Part shown: positions 8,791-16,869 of the stretch, in pieces
How the letters are laid out: every line of letters starts with the position of its first letter
How positions within the stretch are numbered: position 1 is the stretch's first letter
Origin: Paraburkholderia nodosa
GTDB taxonomy: Bacteria; Pseudomonadota; Gammaproteobacteria; Burkholderiales; Burkholderiaceae
NCBI RefSeq assembly: GCF_001718195.1
Contig: NZ_MCNV01000023.1
Coordinates: 62,001 to 126,000 of the forward strand
Direction of reading: 5' to 3'
DNA length: 64,000 nt
Position numbers and translations under genes: made by a program
The notes under the pieces: model-generated
The model's input: the letters and a program-made list of their open reading frames with translations, nothing else
Databases searched by the model: none
Told to the model about the DNA's origin: nothing

Positions 8791-9192
8791 ATGATGCTGT
8801 TCGACGATTTGAGAGACAACGAATGGGCGCTGGTCGAGGCGTTGTTCTGTGCTGAACCGGCACGGAGCGAACGGCGCGGACGGCCTCGCGTCGAAGCGCG
8901 TGCTGTGGTCAACGCGGTGCTCTGGGTGCTTTCGACGGGTGAAGGCTGGTCCAAGCTGCCGGGCCGCTACCCCTCGCCGCCGACTTGCCGCCGTCGTTTC
9001 GACGAGTGGCAGGCAGACGGCACGCTTGCGGAGATCGTCAAGCGACTGAGCACGAACGGGCGCGAAATTTCGCTGCGCGGCCGTATCGGCGCCACGGCGA
9101 CCAAGCCGCCCGCACCGCCCAGCCGTGATCGCCTGCGCGGCGCGTTCTGGACCAATCCGGAATCGTGGCGCGCGCCGGTCAAGATGGCCTGA
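8791..9192 (+). CDS. Stand-alone IS5-type transposase N-terminal domain protein (DUF4096-like), probably domesticated
   Basis: A 133-residue protein. Residues 3 to about 85 match the N-terminal 'insertion element' domain of IS5/IS1182-type transposases: DDLRDNEWALVEALF, RRGRPRVEARAVVNAVLWVL, TGEGWSKLPGRYPSPPTCRRR, FDEWQADGTL. This is the helical DNA-binding part. The DDE catalytic domain is entirely absent. The last ~48 residues are different: a Pro/Ala linker and DRLRGAFWTNPESW. It has its own ribosome binding site and its own intrinsic terminator (9214-9245), and no terminal inverted repeats or target duplications are seen. It therefore reads as an intact small gene rather than a decaying insertion sequence. 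DNA binding and a regulatory role are inference. Confidence 0.75.
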   Translation: MMLFDDLRDNEWALVEALFCAEPARSERRGRPRVEARAVVNAVLWVLSTGEGWSKLPGRYPSPPTCRRRFDEWQADGTLAEIVKRLSTNGREISLRGRIGATATKPPAPPSRDRLRGAFWTNPESWRAPVKMA

Positions 9193-9213
9193 GCCACGCT
9201 TAAACTGCTTTTC

Positions 9214-9245
9214 CGCCGGGCGCATCGTGCGCCCGGCGTGTTTTT
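9214..9245 (+). terminator. Intrinsic terminator after the transposase-domain gene
   Basis: Perfect 10-bp stem CGCCGGGCGC (9214-9223) with GCGCCCGGCG (9229-9238), loop ATCGT, then TGTTTTT. It lies 22 bp past the stop codon of the gene ending at 9192. Confidence 0.85.
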
Positions 9246-9475
9246 CTCCCCATCCTTGCGTATTTCATGGCCGCTGCAGACCGCTTTCCGGTCGTGCCAG
9301 TAGCGCCACCCCTCCCCACTGATGCGGGCCGCATCGACGTCGCTGCGTCCGCAACCAGGCGATCGGCATCGCGCGATACATCTCTTTACTAATATTTACA
9401 GCGCGCTTTCGTGCCCGACGTTAGCTTAGGAGCATGTCCACTAACGTCAAGAAACTGGATTGACGGGGAACCACC

Positions 9476-9763
9476 ATGAAATCCATGAACCTGCACATCC
9501 GGGGCATCATGGTTTCGCTGTTCGCCCTCGCCCTTTTCGCGCCGACCGCTTCGTTCGTGTCGTTCAGCGCCGCGGCCCACCCGCCGCATGCCTCCGTACC
9601 GACATGGTCGATCGCGCGCACCGGCGCGCACGCCATGCCGCCCGTAGCGCCTGGCCCGAACGCGAGCAAACCGCCAGTGCCGCGCGGCGACTTGCGGGGC
9701 GATATTGCGGACAATGCCCGCCGCAGCGCGCCGCAGAGGCAGGAACCAGCGCAGCGCCGGTAA
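9476..9763 (+). CDS. Small exported protein of unknown function
   Basis: A 95-residue product with a clear Sec signal peptide (MKSMNLHIRGIMVSLFALAL... with cleavage near SAAAHP). The mature part is Pro/Ala/Arg-rich and shows no recognised domain (HASVPTWSIARTGAHAMPPV, then VPRGDLRGDIADNARRS). A GGGGAA ribosome binding site sits before the ATG at 9476. Upstream is a perfect inverted repeat GACGTTAG (9417-9424) with CTAACGTC (9441-9448), a possible operator. The opposite strand is also open here, but with no start or signal that makes sense. Confidence 0.6.
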   Translation: MKSMNLHIRGIMVSLFALALFAPTASFVSFSAAAHPPHASVPTWSIARTGAHAMPPVAPGPNASKPPVPRGDLRGDIADNARRSAPQRQEPAQRR

Positions 9764-9948
9764 GCCGGCCAGCGAAACACCATCGAGAGGACGGCCGGAA
9801 CCGACGAACGAGCAGCGATGACGCAGGACGGTAAGAGCGTCCGGCACGTCGCGGGCTCAGCAAATACCCTGCCCCGGGGAACCACCGCGCTTCATGTGCG
9901 GTCTATCCTTACGCCATCAAGCACAGCGTGGCAGCAGTAATTCCGGTA

Positions 9949-9979
9949 AGCCCGTATCTTTCGATGCGGGCTTTTTTTT
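9949..9979 (+). terminator. Intrinsic terminator
   Basis: Stem AGCCCGTATC (9949-9958) with GATGCGGGCT (9963-9972, one G-T pair), loop TTTC, followed by a T-run to 9979. It lies 185 bp past the small exported protein and probably ends that transcript. The gap between (9764-9948) shows no gene, though an RNA gene ending here cannot be excluded. Confidence 0.8.
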
Positions 9980-10015
9980 GGCGGGACGAAGAGGACGGGG
10001 GTACAAACGGGGGTA

Positions 10016-10330
10016 CTACTGGCTGGCTTCGAGGCCGGATTGGGGTACGCGCTCCGCGACATAGTCGGCCACGCGATGCGCGCTCCACTGCACCGTGCGC
10101 TCGTCGCGAGCGAGCCGGGCGAATTCGGCGCGGCCGCGATCGGTCAGCACCGCGATATCGACCGGCGCATGGAAACCCGGCGCCGGCGCAACCGTGCGCT
10201 GCCGGACGATGTCCATCATGCCGAGATCGCGCAAATACTGGAACACTTCAGGACGACGCGCCCACGGGACCTGCCGATACTGCACCCGCCTCAGCGCTTC
10301 GAGTACTGCTTCGTTGGAATACGTGGTCAT
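10016..10330 (-). CDS. Small conserved-looking protein, unknown function
   Basis: A 104-residue protein (MTTYSNEAVLEALRRVQYRQ...). No named domain is recognised. The first ~40 residues are predicted helical (EVFQYLRDLGMMDIVRQR) followed by VLTDRGRAEFARLARDE, a pattern like the end of a small winged-helix or MarR-like fold. Purine-rich AGAAGTGAG precedes the start. It converges on the terminator at 9949-9979. Just past its stop there is a direct repeat CGGGGGTAC at 9996-10004 and 10008-10016, the second copy touching the stop codon. Confidence 0.6.
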   Translation of the reverse strand: MTTYSNEAVLEALRRVQYRQVPWARRPEVFQYLRDLGMMDIVRQRTVAPAPGFHAPVDIAVLTDRGRAEFARLARDERTVQWSAHRVADYVAERVPQSGLEASQ

Positions 10331-10601
10331 CTCACTTCTTTCTTAAAATGCAGTCCTGCGATCATTGAGTCTCACGCGAGCCGGCTGCGGCGCAACGCGG
10401 ACCTGAGAATGGCGCAGTCTGTGCCCTGGCGGGCCCACGCGCCCTATCCGTGCGATGAGCAGCGGCAGGGACTGCAGGTTATCCGGGCCCCCGTGAAAGC
10501 GGCTTCACCGCTTCCCGCACGGCCAACGCCGCGCCACGCTCGCGGCGCAAAGGTCGGTTGGACGCGCATTTTCCCGAAAACAATACGTTACCTCATCCAA
10601 A

Positions 10602-11339
10602 TTGATTCTATTCGTTTTGTTTGTGCTATTTGTTGCGCTCGGCCTGCTGTGGCGCAGCGCGCGCTGGCGTGTCGCGGTCTGCGCGGCCGCGGTCTTCTGG
10701 CTGCTCGCGACCGGCTGGCTCACCGCGGTGCTGCTCGATATCGCCCAGCCGGAGTTGTATCGCACTCCCTACGATCAGGCGAAAATCGGCCCGGCGCACT
10801 TCGGTGCGCGCACCGCCATCATCATGCTGGGCGGCGGCACCGAATCGCACGGCGGCCGGCTGTTCCCCGCGCGCGACGTCTACGCACGCATCGCGCTTGC
10901 CGCCGAGTTGTACGCACAGTGCGCGCGCGCGGGCGGCACATGCCGCGTGATCGTGAGTGGCGGCAACCCGGAGCACCATGCGAGCGCCGAGGCCGACAAC
11001 TACGCGCCCTACCTGCTGCGCGCCGGTGTGCCGAGCGCCGATCTCGTGCTCGAAAACCAGAGCCTCACGACGTATCAGAACGCGCGCAACGTCGCGCCCA
11101 TCGTCCGCGCCGGGAATGACGAAACGCTCCTGCTCGTCACGTCCTCGTACCAGATGCGCCGTGCGATGCTCGATTTCCGGCGTTTCGACATGGACCCGCT
11201 GCCTGCGGTTTCCAGCGTGCGGCATGTCGAGCGCGGCCTGCTTCCGCGCCTCGCAAATCTCAAGTCCGCTGAAACGGCGCTCCACGAATCGATTGGGGTT
11301 GGCCAGTTCTATGTGTATCGGATGATCGGCTGGTTCTAA
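10602..11339 (+). CDS. YdcF/SanA-like (DUF218) membrane protein
   Basis: The 245-residue product begins with two hydrophobic segments (LFVLFVLFVALGLL and VAVCAAAVFWLLATGWLTAV) and continues into a DUF218 domain: AIIMLGGGTESHGG, RVIVSGGNPEHHASAEADNY, NQSLTTYQNARNVAPI, LLLVTSSYQMRRAMLDFRR. Relatives (E. coli SanA, ElyC, YdcF) affect envelope integrity or peptidoglycan precursors, but the reaction is unproven. The start is uncertain: TTG at 10602 gives the full first membrane segment, GTG at 10623 is an alternative, and neither has a good ribosome binding site. It is a single gene with no obvious partner. Confidence 0.85.
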   Translation: MILFVLFVLFVALGLLWRSARWRVAVCAAAVFWLLATGWLTAVLLDIAQPELYRTPYDQAKIGPAHFGARTAIIMLGGGTESHGGRLFPARDVYARIALAAELYAQCARAGGTCRVIVSGGNPEHHASAEADNYAPYLLRAGVPSADLVLENQSLTTYQNARNVAPIVRAGNDETLLLVTSSYQMRRAMLDFRRFDMDPLPAVSSVRHVERGLLPRLANLKSAETALHESIGVGQFYVYRMIGWF

Positions 11340-11345
11340 TATGAC

Positions 11346-11378
11346 CGTTAGGCGACGTTAGATGTAACGAGATGTAAC
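11346..11378 (+). promoter_or_regulatory. Phased direct repeats upstream of the small His-rich protein
   Basis: Two CGTTAG copies start exactly 10 bp apart (11346 and 11356), followed by two GATGTAAC copies also 10 bp apart (11361 and 11371). Helical-turn spacing of direct half-sites is typical of OmpR/PhoB-type response regulators. That any such protein binds here is inference. Confidence 0.4.
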
Positions 11379-11498
11379 TCCCGCACGAACGGCTTACGTG
11401 ATGTCATCTGGAGCGAGTATTTGATCGTTAGAATGGGGTGTCCATCCTGCTTGGACAGGCACCGGCTGGGTCCATAAACCGCTCCTTCGGAGGTAGAG

Positions 11499-11726
11499 AT
11501 GAAAAAAGTGTCCCTCGCAGTCCTGATTTCACTTTCCGCACTGGCGGGCGCTGCGCATGCGCAGTCGGATAACGGCATCACGATGAGCACCGACCCGGCC
11601 AAGGCCGACGACGTCCTGCAACGCGCGCAGGCGCTGCAGCAGCAACAGGAAGCCGCGCCTGCGCCGGCGCCCATGATGCATCACAAGTCGGGGCATCCGC
11701 ATCACAAGAAGGCCCCTGCCCAGTAA
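11499..11726 (+). CDS. Small exported protein with His-rich C-terminus
   Basis: A 75-residue protein with a textbook Sec signal peptide (MKKVSLAVLISLSALAGAAHA, cleavage after AHA), a short helical Gln/Ala-rich middle (DDVLQRAQALQQQQEA) and a C-terminal MMHHKSGHPHHKK stretch with five histidines, which could bind metal ions. The ribosome binding site GGAGGTAGAG is strong. A terminator follows at 11787-11821. No family is recognised. Metal binding is inference from composition only. Confidence 0.7.
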   Translation: MKKVSLAVLISLSALAGAAHAQSDNGITMSTDPAKADDVLQRAQALQQQQEAAPAPAPMMHHKSGHPHHKKAPAQ

Positions 11727-11786
11727 GAACGGACGAGGCTGGCCGCGCGCAGCCCAGCGCACGCGGGCGACGCCTTCCCGGGAATG

Positions 11787-11821
11787 AAGCCGATGCCGGT
11801 TTAGCCGCCATCGGCTTTTTT
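11787..11821 (+). terminator. Intrinsic terminator
   Basis: Perfect 9-bp stem AAGCCGATG (11787-11795) with CATCGGCTT (11809-11817), 13-nt loop, and T-run to 11821. It ends the transcript of the small exported protein. Confidence 0.85.
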
Positions 11822-11921
11822 CTTCGCCGCGGCACTTCGCTGCGTTTGTGGCCTCGCGCGCAGCGGCCCGCGCCGACGCGCCGGCGCGGTATGCTAAAGT
11901 CGCGCACCTCGAAAACGCCGC

Positions 11922-12032
11922 GGTTGGCCAGATGCGGTCGGCCAGACGCGGTCGGCTAGACGCAGTCGGCTAGACGCAGTCGGCTAGACGCGGTCGGCTA
12001 GACGCAGTCGGCTAGACGCAGTCGGCAGACCC
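11922..12032 (+). repeat. 14-bp tandem repeat, about eight copies
   Basis: Seven full units and one partial unit of a 14-bp repeat, consensus AGTCGGCTAGACGC, at 11922, 11936, 11950, 11964, 11978, 11992, 12006 and 12020. The central copies are identical or differ only at the first base (A or G). The first two and the last are more diverged. It lies between a candidate extended -10 (TGCTAAAGT at 11892-11900) and the start of the gene at 12067, so it is probably in the 5' untranslated region. The period is not a multiple of three and the array is non-coding. Confidence 0.95.
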
Positions 12033-12066
12033 AACCTTTTGTGCGCGCCACGCGCGGAGAAACGCA

Positions 12067-12327
12067 ATGAGCAACATCCAGCTCGACATCGAATGGACCG
12101 AAGCGGCCTCACGCAAGATCGAAAAACTGATGCCGCGCGGCGGCAACCAGGATGCGTATCTCGCGCTGCCCCCCATCGAATGCCTGCCGATGGAAGGCGA
12201 CGTGCTGTTTCTCGGCCCGGCCGGCAAGCAGCAGCCGTTCATCGTGGCGGAGCGCCAATACCACCACGAAGGCGACGCGGACTGGACCATCATCCTGATT
12301 CTCGACGTGCCCAACACGGCGCACTGA
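12067..12327 (+). CDS. Small conserved protein of unknown function
   Basis: An 86-residue soluble protein, MSNIQLDIEWTEAASRKIEK, with no signal peptide or membrane segment. The C-terminal half (PMEGDVLFLGPAGKQQPFIV, then DADWTIILILDVP) looks like a small beta-rich fold. No catalytic motif can be seen. The ribosome binding site is weak (GGAGAA, then ACGCA). It sits directly after the 14-bp tandem repeat, which may influence its translation. A GC hairpin follows at 12363-12387. Confidence 0.7.
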   Translation: MSNIQLDIEWTEAASRKIEKLMPRGGNQDAYLALPPIECLPMEGDVLFLGPAGKQQPFIVAERQYHHEGDADWTIILILDVPNTAH

Positions 12328-12362
12328 GCGGCAAACCAAGGCCGCCGGCGGTCGGCATGCGA

Positions 12363-12393
12363 GGCGCTCGCACCGAAGGCGAGCGCCCGCTTT
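12363..12393 (+). terminator. Weak terminator-like hairpin between convergent genes
   Basis: Perfect 9-bp stem GGCGCTCGC (12363-12371) with GCGAGCGCC (12379-12387), followed only by CGCTTT. It lies between the gene ending at 12327 and the convergent arfB stop at 12606. The T-tract is short, so efficiency is doubtful. Confidence 0.4.
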
Positions 12394-12605
12394 GGAAGGC
12401 AGTTGCGCGGCCCTGGCGGTAGAGGCGCCCGCGAACCGCCCGCGCCGCCGTCCGTCCCAAGCCATGCCGAACCCGACTTCGGTGCGGGCTTCTCCAATTT
12501 CGACCGCGTCTGGCGCACATGTTGTGCGCGGACTTTCCGCCCGAGCACGGGCCGCGCGAGCGCCCGTGGCGCGAGCCGGGTCAAGCCGCCGCGTGATCCG
12601 GGTCG

Positions 12606-13010
12606 CTAGTCGGTGACGCGCCGACGCCCCGCCTTCAGCTCACCGGTGCGCGCCTTGCTGTCGAGCCGGCGCAGCTTCGAGGCGCGCGTGGGACGCGTCG
12701 CCACGCGCGCCTTGCGCGTCACGCTCACGCTGTCGACCAGTTCCTCCAGGCGCGCAAGCGCGGCCACGCGGTTCTGTTCCTGGGTGCGGTATTCCTGCGA
12801 CTTGATCACGACGACGCCCTCGCTCGTAATCCGGCGGTCGGCGAGCGCGAGCAGGCGCATCTTGAGCACCTCGGGCAACGACGAGGCGCGGATGTCGAAG
12901 CGCAGATGAATCGCGCTCGACACCTTGTTCACGTTCTGGCCGCCCGCGCCCTGCGCGCGAACGGCGACGAGTTCGATTTCCTGCAACGGGATGGGCGCGC
13001 GTGCGGTCAT
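12606..13010 (-). CDS. arfB: Alternative ribosome-rescue factor, peptidyl-tRNA hydrolase ArfB
   Basis: ArfB (YaeJ) frees stalled ribosomes by hydrolysing peptidyl-tRNA. The 134-residue product carries the class I release-factor GGQ motif in RAQGAGGQNVNKVSSAIHLR and the basic C-terminal tail (RKARVATRPTRASKLRR...KAGRRRVTD) that enters the empty mRNA channel. The start ATG at 13010 (MTARAPIPLQEIEL) fits the family. The longer open frame upstream has no family similarity and would overlap the promoter side of the plus-strand gene at 13228. It is a single-gene unit convergent with the gene at 12067. Confidence 0.93.
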   Translation of the reverse strand: MTARAPIPLQEIELVAVRAQGAGGQNVNKVSSAIHLRFDIRASSLPEVLKMRLLALADRRITSEGVVVIKSQEYRTQEQNRVAALARLEELVDSVSVTRKARVATRPTRASKLRRLDSKARTGELKAGRRRVTD

Positions 13011-13227
13011 GGGCAACGAGAAAGAAAGCAGGCCGCATCGGGCCGGACACGCGGCAGTGTCGCACAGCGCGGCTGAATCGGCACAGGCATGACACAGGCG
13101 TGACACCTCCTCGCGCAAGGGGCAAGCCGATCCGCCGTCGGCCGCTGTGCAGCCAGTTTGCCGCCGCGCGGCGCATGAACCATACTTGCGACATTCCCTT
13201 GGGCGAACCCACAGGAGCACGCACCCC

Positions 13228-13899
13228 ATGAAGCTGCGTCCCGCATTCGTTGCCGAACTGGCGGTCAATCTCCTGCTTCCCTGGGTCGCCTACCGTCTCG
13301 CCGAGCCGCACTGGGGCGAAGTCGGCGGCCTCATTGCCTCGGCCGCGCCGCCGCTTGCCTGGAGCATCGTCGAACTGGTGCGCTTTCGGCGGGTGGATGC
13401 GCTCTCCGCCGTCATTCTGCTCGGCATCGTGCTCTCTGTGCTCGCCGTGGCATTCGGCGGCAGCCCGCGCGTGCTGTTGATGCGCGAAAGCCTCGCCTCG
13501 GGCGCGATCGGCGCCGCGTTTCTGATCTCGCTTCTCGCCAGGCGCCCGCTCGTGTTCTATCTCACGCGAGCGACGGTCGCGCGTGAGACGCGCGAGGGCG
13601 TCGCGCGGCTCGAACAGCTCTGGAAGGAAAACACGAGCTTCGCGGCGGCCATGCGGCTGCTCACGTTCATCTGGGGCTTCGGGCTTTGTCTCGATTCCGC
13701 GCTGCGCACGTACCTGGCTGCCACCTGGCCGATCGAGCGCTTTCTCGTCGTCTCGCCGATCATCGGCTATGGCGTGTTCGGCGGCCTGATGGCCTGGACC
13801 TTCTGGTATCGCACGCGCATGCGGCGCATCAACGGCACGCACGGCCTGCTCGGCGACGCGGCCGCCGCAACGAACGCGAGCACGCTCAGCGTGGACTGA
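13228..13899 (+). CDS. VC0807-like integral membrane protein
   Basis: A 223-residue protein with about six hydrophobic segments: VAELAVNLLLPWVAYRLA, GLIASAAPPLAWSIVELV, LSAVILLGIVLSVLAVAF, GAIGAAFLISLLA, LLTFIWGFGLCLDSALRTYL and FLVVSPIIGYGVFGGLMAWT. The pattern and the LARRPLVFYLTR segment match the VC0807-type uncharacterised family. Function is unknown. The start ATG at 13228 has an AGGAG site. The earlier in-frame start at 13147 lies in unconserved sequence. It is divergent from arfB and is followed by the FUSC exporter gene 123 bp downstream on the same strand. Confidence 0.8.
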   Translation: MKLRPAFVAELAVNLLLPWVAYRLAEPHWGEVGGLIASAAPPLAWSIVELVRFRRVDALSAVILLGIVLSVLAVAFGGSPRVLLMRESLASGAIGAAFLISLLARRPLVFYLTRATVARETREGVARLEQLWKENTSFAAAMRLLTFIWGFGLCLDSALRTYLAATWPIERFLVVSPIIGYGVFGGLMAWTFWYRTRMRRINGTHGLLGDAAAATNASTLSVD

Positions 13900-14022
13900 G
13901 ACGCCGGCGCCAGCTTCGGCCCGGTCCGGCATGCATCGACGGTCAGATCGCGCCCGAAATACGTTAGACTCAGCGCCACAGTCCGCGGCGCACCGTCCGC
14001 TCTCGAACTCCCCCGGCAGTCG

Positions 14023-16551
14023 ATGCGCTACTCCGTAGAAATCAGGAAGTTCCTCTATAGCCAGTACTTTTACGGCGGCCTGCGCATCGCGATCGGCATC
14101 TCGCTTCCGGCCATCCTGTGCCTGTTCGTCCTTCACAAGAGCGAGCTGGGTTTCACCATCTCGACCGGCGCGCTCGGCGCCTGCGTGGTCGACATGCCGG
14201 GGCCGCTCAAGTACAAGCGCAACGAAATGCTCGCGTGCAGCGTAATCGGGTTTCTCTCCGCTTACGCCACCGGCCTCGCCACCTTCAGCCCCATCGCGCT
14301 CTGGGCCACCGTGGTGCCGCTCACCTTCGTGCTCTCGCTGATCGTGGTCTACGGCAACCGGTGGCCGCAGATCAGCTTCGCCACCCTCTTCATGATGGTG
14401 ATGACGCTCGAGGAGCATTTCACGCCGCACCTCGCGCTCGTCAATGCGCTGTGGATCCTGCTGGGCGGCCTCTGGTACACGGCGTGGTCGACCATGATCA
14501 GCCAGCTCATGCTCGATCGCATCGAGCAGCAGGCGCTCGCCGAAAGCGTGTTCGCCTGCGCCGACTATCTGCTCGCGCGCGCCCAGTTCTTCGACCTCGA
14601 CAACGATCTCGACGAGTGCTATCGCAACCTCGTCGCGAAGCAGATCGCCGCCGTCGAGCGCCAGGACGCGGCGCGCGACATCGTGCTGCGCAACCTGCCC
14701 AAGCTCAGGGCCGGCAAGGTCGATGCGCGGCGCGCGATGCACTTCAACCTGTTCATCAACACGGTCGATCTGCACGAGCTGTTCGTGGGCGCACACACCG
14801 ACTACCCGCTCGTGCGCAACACCTTCGGCGGCTCAGACCTGCTCGTGTTCTACCGCGACCTGATCCGCAAGGCCGCCGCCGATCTCGAAGACATCGGCCT
14901 TGCAGTGCTGCAAAACGAGGCGCCGCGCGCGAGCGTGAATGTCAAAGCCGAGTTGCGCGCCATCGAATACGAACTCGAGCTGCTGAAAAAGCGCGACCTG
15001 GCCGCGACCGACCCGGAGGCCTATGCGGCGATCTCGGCGTCGTTCCGGCGCATCTGGAGCGCGACACGCCTGATCGACCGCATGCGCCGCAGCCTCGCGA
15101 GCGAAGTGCCGACGACCGAAACCGAACTGCGCATCGACGAGGCGCTCACACGTTTCGTGACGAACCGCCGCGTGTCCTGGCTGCAGATCTTCTCGAATCT
15201 CACGATGGCCTCGCCTAGCTTTCGCCACGCGCTGCGCGTGACGATCGCCGTGGCGGTCGGCTTCTGGCTCGGGCGGCTTCTGCCACTCACCAACGCCTAC
15301 TGGATCGTGATGACGAGCATCATCATCCTGAAGCCCGGCTATTCGCTCACGCGCCAGCGCAACGCGCAGCGTATCGTCGGCACGCTGATCGGCTGTATCG
15401 CGAGCATTGCGCTGATCCTGCTCGTGAAGCAGCCGCTCGTGCTGCTCGTCTCGATGTTCGCGGCGATGGTGATGAGCTACAGCCTCCTGCTCTTCAACTA
15501 CACGGCGAGCGTGGTGTTCACGTCGGCCTATGTGCTCCTGATGTTCCATCTGCTCGCGCCGGGCAGCATGCGCATCATCGGCGAGCGCGCGATCGATACG
15601 GTGGTGGGCTGCATGATCGCCATCGCCGCGAGCCATCTGTTTCCGTACTGGGAATACCGCCTGATGGGCAAGCTCGTGCACGACATGATCGCCGCGACGC
15701 GCAGCTATCTCGAAGCGAGCTGGTGGTGGAGCGGGCGCACGAGCGCGCCGCAGCCGGCGTTCGCGGGGGCCGGGGTGAGCGAGGCAGGCGCGCGCGTGGC
15801 CGCCCATGCAGCGCCGGCGGCGACGCGCGCAGGCGATGCGGGCGGCGTGGCGAATCCGGTGACGAGCAGCGTGAGCGCCATGGCGAGCGCTTCGGCGAAC
15901 GCGGCGAGCGTCATCGACGAACCCGCAGCCGCCGCCGCGACCCTCGACGACTCGCCCACCGCCGGCGCTCCCGGCTCGCCCGTGTCGGCCGTGGGCGCGA
16001 AAACCGCTGCACAGACCGCGCAAGCCACGGCGAGCGTAGCCGCAGCGGCACCGTCGCTCGCGCGCGACTTCCGCTACCGGCTCGCGCGCAAGAACGTGCA
16101 CGTGGCATTCGCGAATCTCGGCCAGGCGTTCCAGCGCATGATGCTCGAACCGAAGGCCGCGCAGAAGTTCGTGCCCGAGCTCAACGACCTGCTCGTGCGC
16201 AGCCACGTGCTCGCCTCGCAGATCACCGCCACCGCCCCGCTGCTGCGCAGCACGGCGCGGCCCGACCAGCAGGAGGTCAAGCTCGACGCACTCGAGCGCG
16301 CGCTGTCGTGCGTGCGCGAGAACCTCGTCGCCGCCGAAGCGGGCACGCCTGCGCCCGCCGATCAGGCCGACATCACGAAGCAGCTCACGCGCGAACTCGA
16401 TGCGATGGTGGTGGAAGCCGAGCGCGCGCTCGGCGCCTCGGCGGAACTGCCGCAGGAACTCAAGCTGCTCGCCCACCAGTGCAAGCAGATGATCACGGCG
16501 TCCTGGTTGATTCGCCGGGACGCGAGCATCATCCGGCTACCGGAGGAATAA
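14023..16551 (+). CDS. FUSC-family inner-membrane exporter (YccS/AaeB type)
   Basis: An 842-residue protein of the fusaric-acid-resistance/aromatic-acid exporter superfamily, with two membrane blocks separated by a cytoplasmic part. Block one is about residues 20-165 (GLRIAIGISLPAILCLFVLH, and VVPLTFVLSLIVVYGNRWPQ). Block two is about 400-550 (RVTIAVAVGFWLGRLLPLTN, WIVMTSIIILKPGYSLTRQR, the FUSC signature region). Residues ~570-678 are a low-complexity Ala/Ser/Thr/Val insertion of about 110 residues. The conserved C-terminus resumes at DFRYRLARKNVHVAFANLGQ. Substrate unknown. No membrane-fusion (AaeA-like) gene is adjacent, so it may work alone or with a distant partner. Confidence 0.88.
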   Translation: MRYSVEIRKFLYSQYFYGGLRIAIGISLPAILCLFVLHKSELGFTISTGALGACVVDMPGPLKYKRNEMLACSVIGFLSAYATGLATFSPIALWATVVPLTFVLSLIVVYGNRWPQISFATLFMMVMTLEEHFTPHLALVNALWILLGGLWYTAWSTMISQLMLDRIEQQALAESVFACADYLLARAQFFDLDNDLDECYRNLVAKQIAAVERQDAARDIVLRNLPKLRAGKVDARRAMHFNLFINTVDLHELFVGAHTDYPLVRNTFGGSDLLVFYRDLIRKAAADLEDIGLAVLQNEAPRASVNVKAELRAIEYELELLKKRDLAATDPEAYAAISASFRRIWSATRLIDRMRRSLASEVPTTETELRIDEALTRFVTNRRVSWLQIFSNLTMASPSFRHALRVTIAVAVGFWLGRLLPLTNAYWIVMTSIIILKPGYSLTRQRNAQRIVGTLIGCIASIALILLVKQPLVLLVSMFAAMVMSYSLLLFNYTASVVFTSAYVLLMFHLLAPGSMRIIGERAIDTVVGCMIAIAASHLFPYWEYRLMGKLVHDMIAATRSYLEASWWWSGRTSAPQPAFAGAGVSEAGARVAAHAAPAATRAGDAGGVANPVTSSVSAMASASANAASVIDEPAAAAATLDDSPTAGAPGSPVSAVGAKTAAQTAQATASVAAAAPSLARDFRYRLARKNVHVAFANLGQAFQRMMLEPKAAQKFVPELNDLLVRSHVLASQITATAPLLRSTARPDQQEVKLDALERALSCVRENLVAAEAGTPAPADQADITKQLTRELDAMVVEAERALGASAELPQELKLLAHQCKQMITASWLIRRDASIIRLPEE

Positions 16552-16571
16552 GAAGAAAACGGCCCGGCGCG

Positions 16572-16766
16572 TCACTGCGTCGAGCCACCGGCTTGCGACG
16601 CGGCCGTGCTCGCGGATGCGTGCGCCGCGCCGGCGCCCACGGTCTCGTCGTACTCGCGCTTGCTTTTCAGTGCGTTGAACAGCACGGTGCCGATCACGAA
16701 CAGCACCACTACGACGATGAGCACGGCAACGCCGACAGTGGGGTTCTTCCTGCGCGGTTCGTTCAT
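16572..16766 (-). CDS. Small single-pass membrane protein
   Basis: A 64-residue protein: basic N-terminus (MNEPRRKNP), one transmembrane helix (VGVAVLIVVVVLFVIGTVLF) and a short Ala/Ser-rich tail. Function unknown. It is convergent with the FUSC gene, whose stop is only 20 bp away. Small proteins of this layout are common in Burkholderiales, but I cannot name a family. Confidence 0.65.
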   Translation of the reverse strand: MNEPRRKNPTVGVAVLIVVVVLFVIGTVLFNALKSKREYDETVGAGAAHASASTAASQAGGSTQ

Positions 16767-16869
16767 CGGTCGTGCCCAGCCTCGAGTTGGATGACAGGAA
16801 CGGGCATTCTACGCCGCCATGCCTTGCAGACGGCTTGCGGCGCGAGCCGCGGGGTCCCGCCAGATGCCG

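Noticed and set aside
8791..9192. Intact or decaying insertion sequence
   Set aside because: There is no DDE domain in any frame downstream, no terminal inverted repeats and no target duplication. The gene has its own terminator.
9389..9847. Minus-strand gene opposite the small exported protein
   Set aside because: No ribosome binding site and no recognisable domain. The plus strand has a signal peptide and a ribosome binding site.
9996..10016. CGGGGGTAC direct repeat as a phage attachment site
   Set aside because: No integrase, tRNA or second distant copy is seen in the window. The two copies are only 12 bp apart.
11922..12032. CRISPR-like array
   Set aside because: Units are contiguous 14-bp repeats without spacers, and no cas genes are near. 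It is a simple tandem repeat.
12640..14796. 718-codon minus-strand frame covering arfB and beyond
   Set aside because: It uses a different frame from ArfB, with low-complexity acidic and basic composition. The plus-strand membrane protein and FUSC genes explain the interval.
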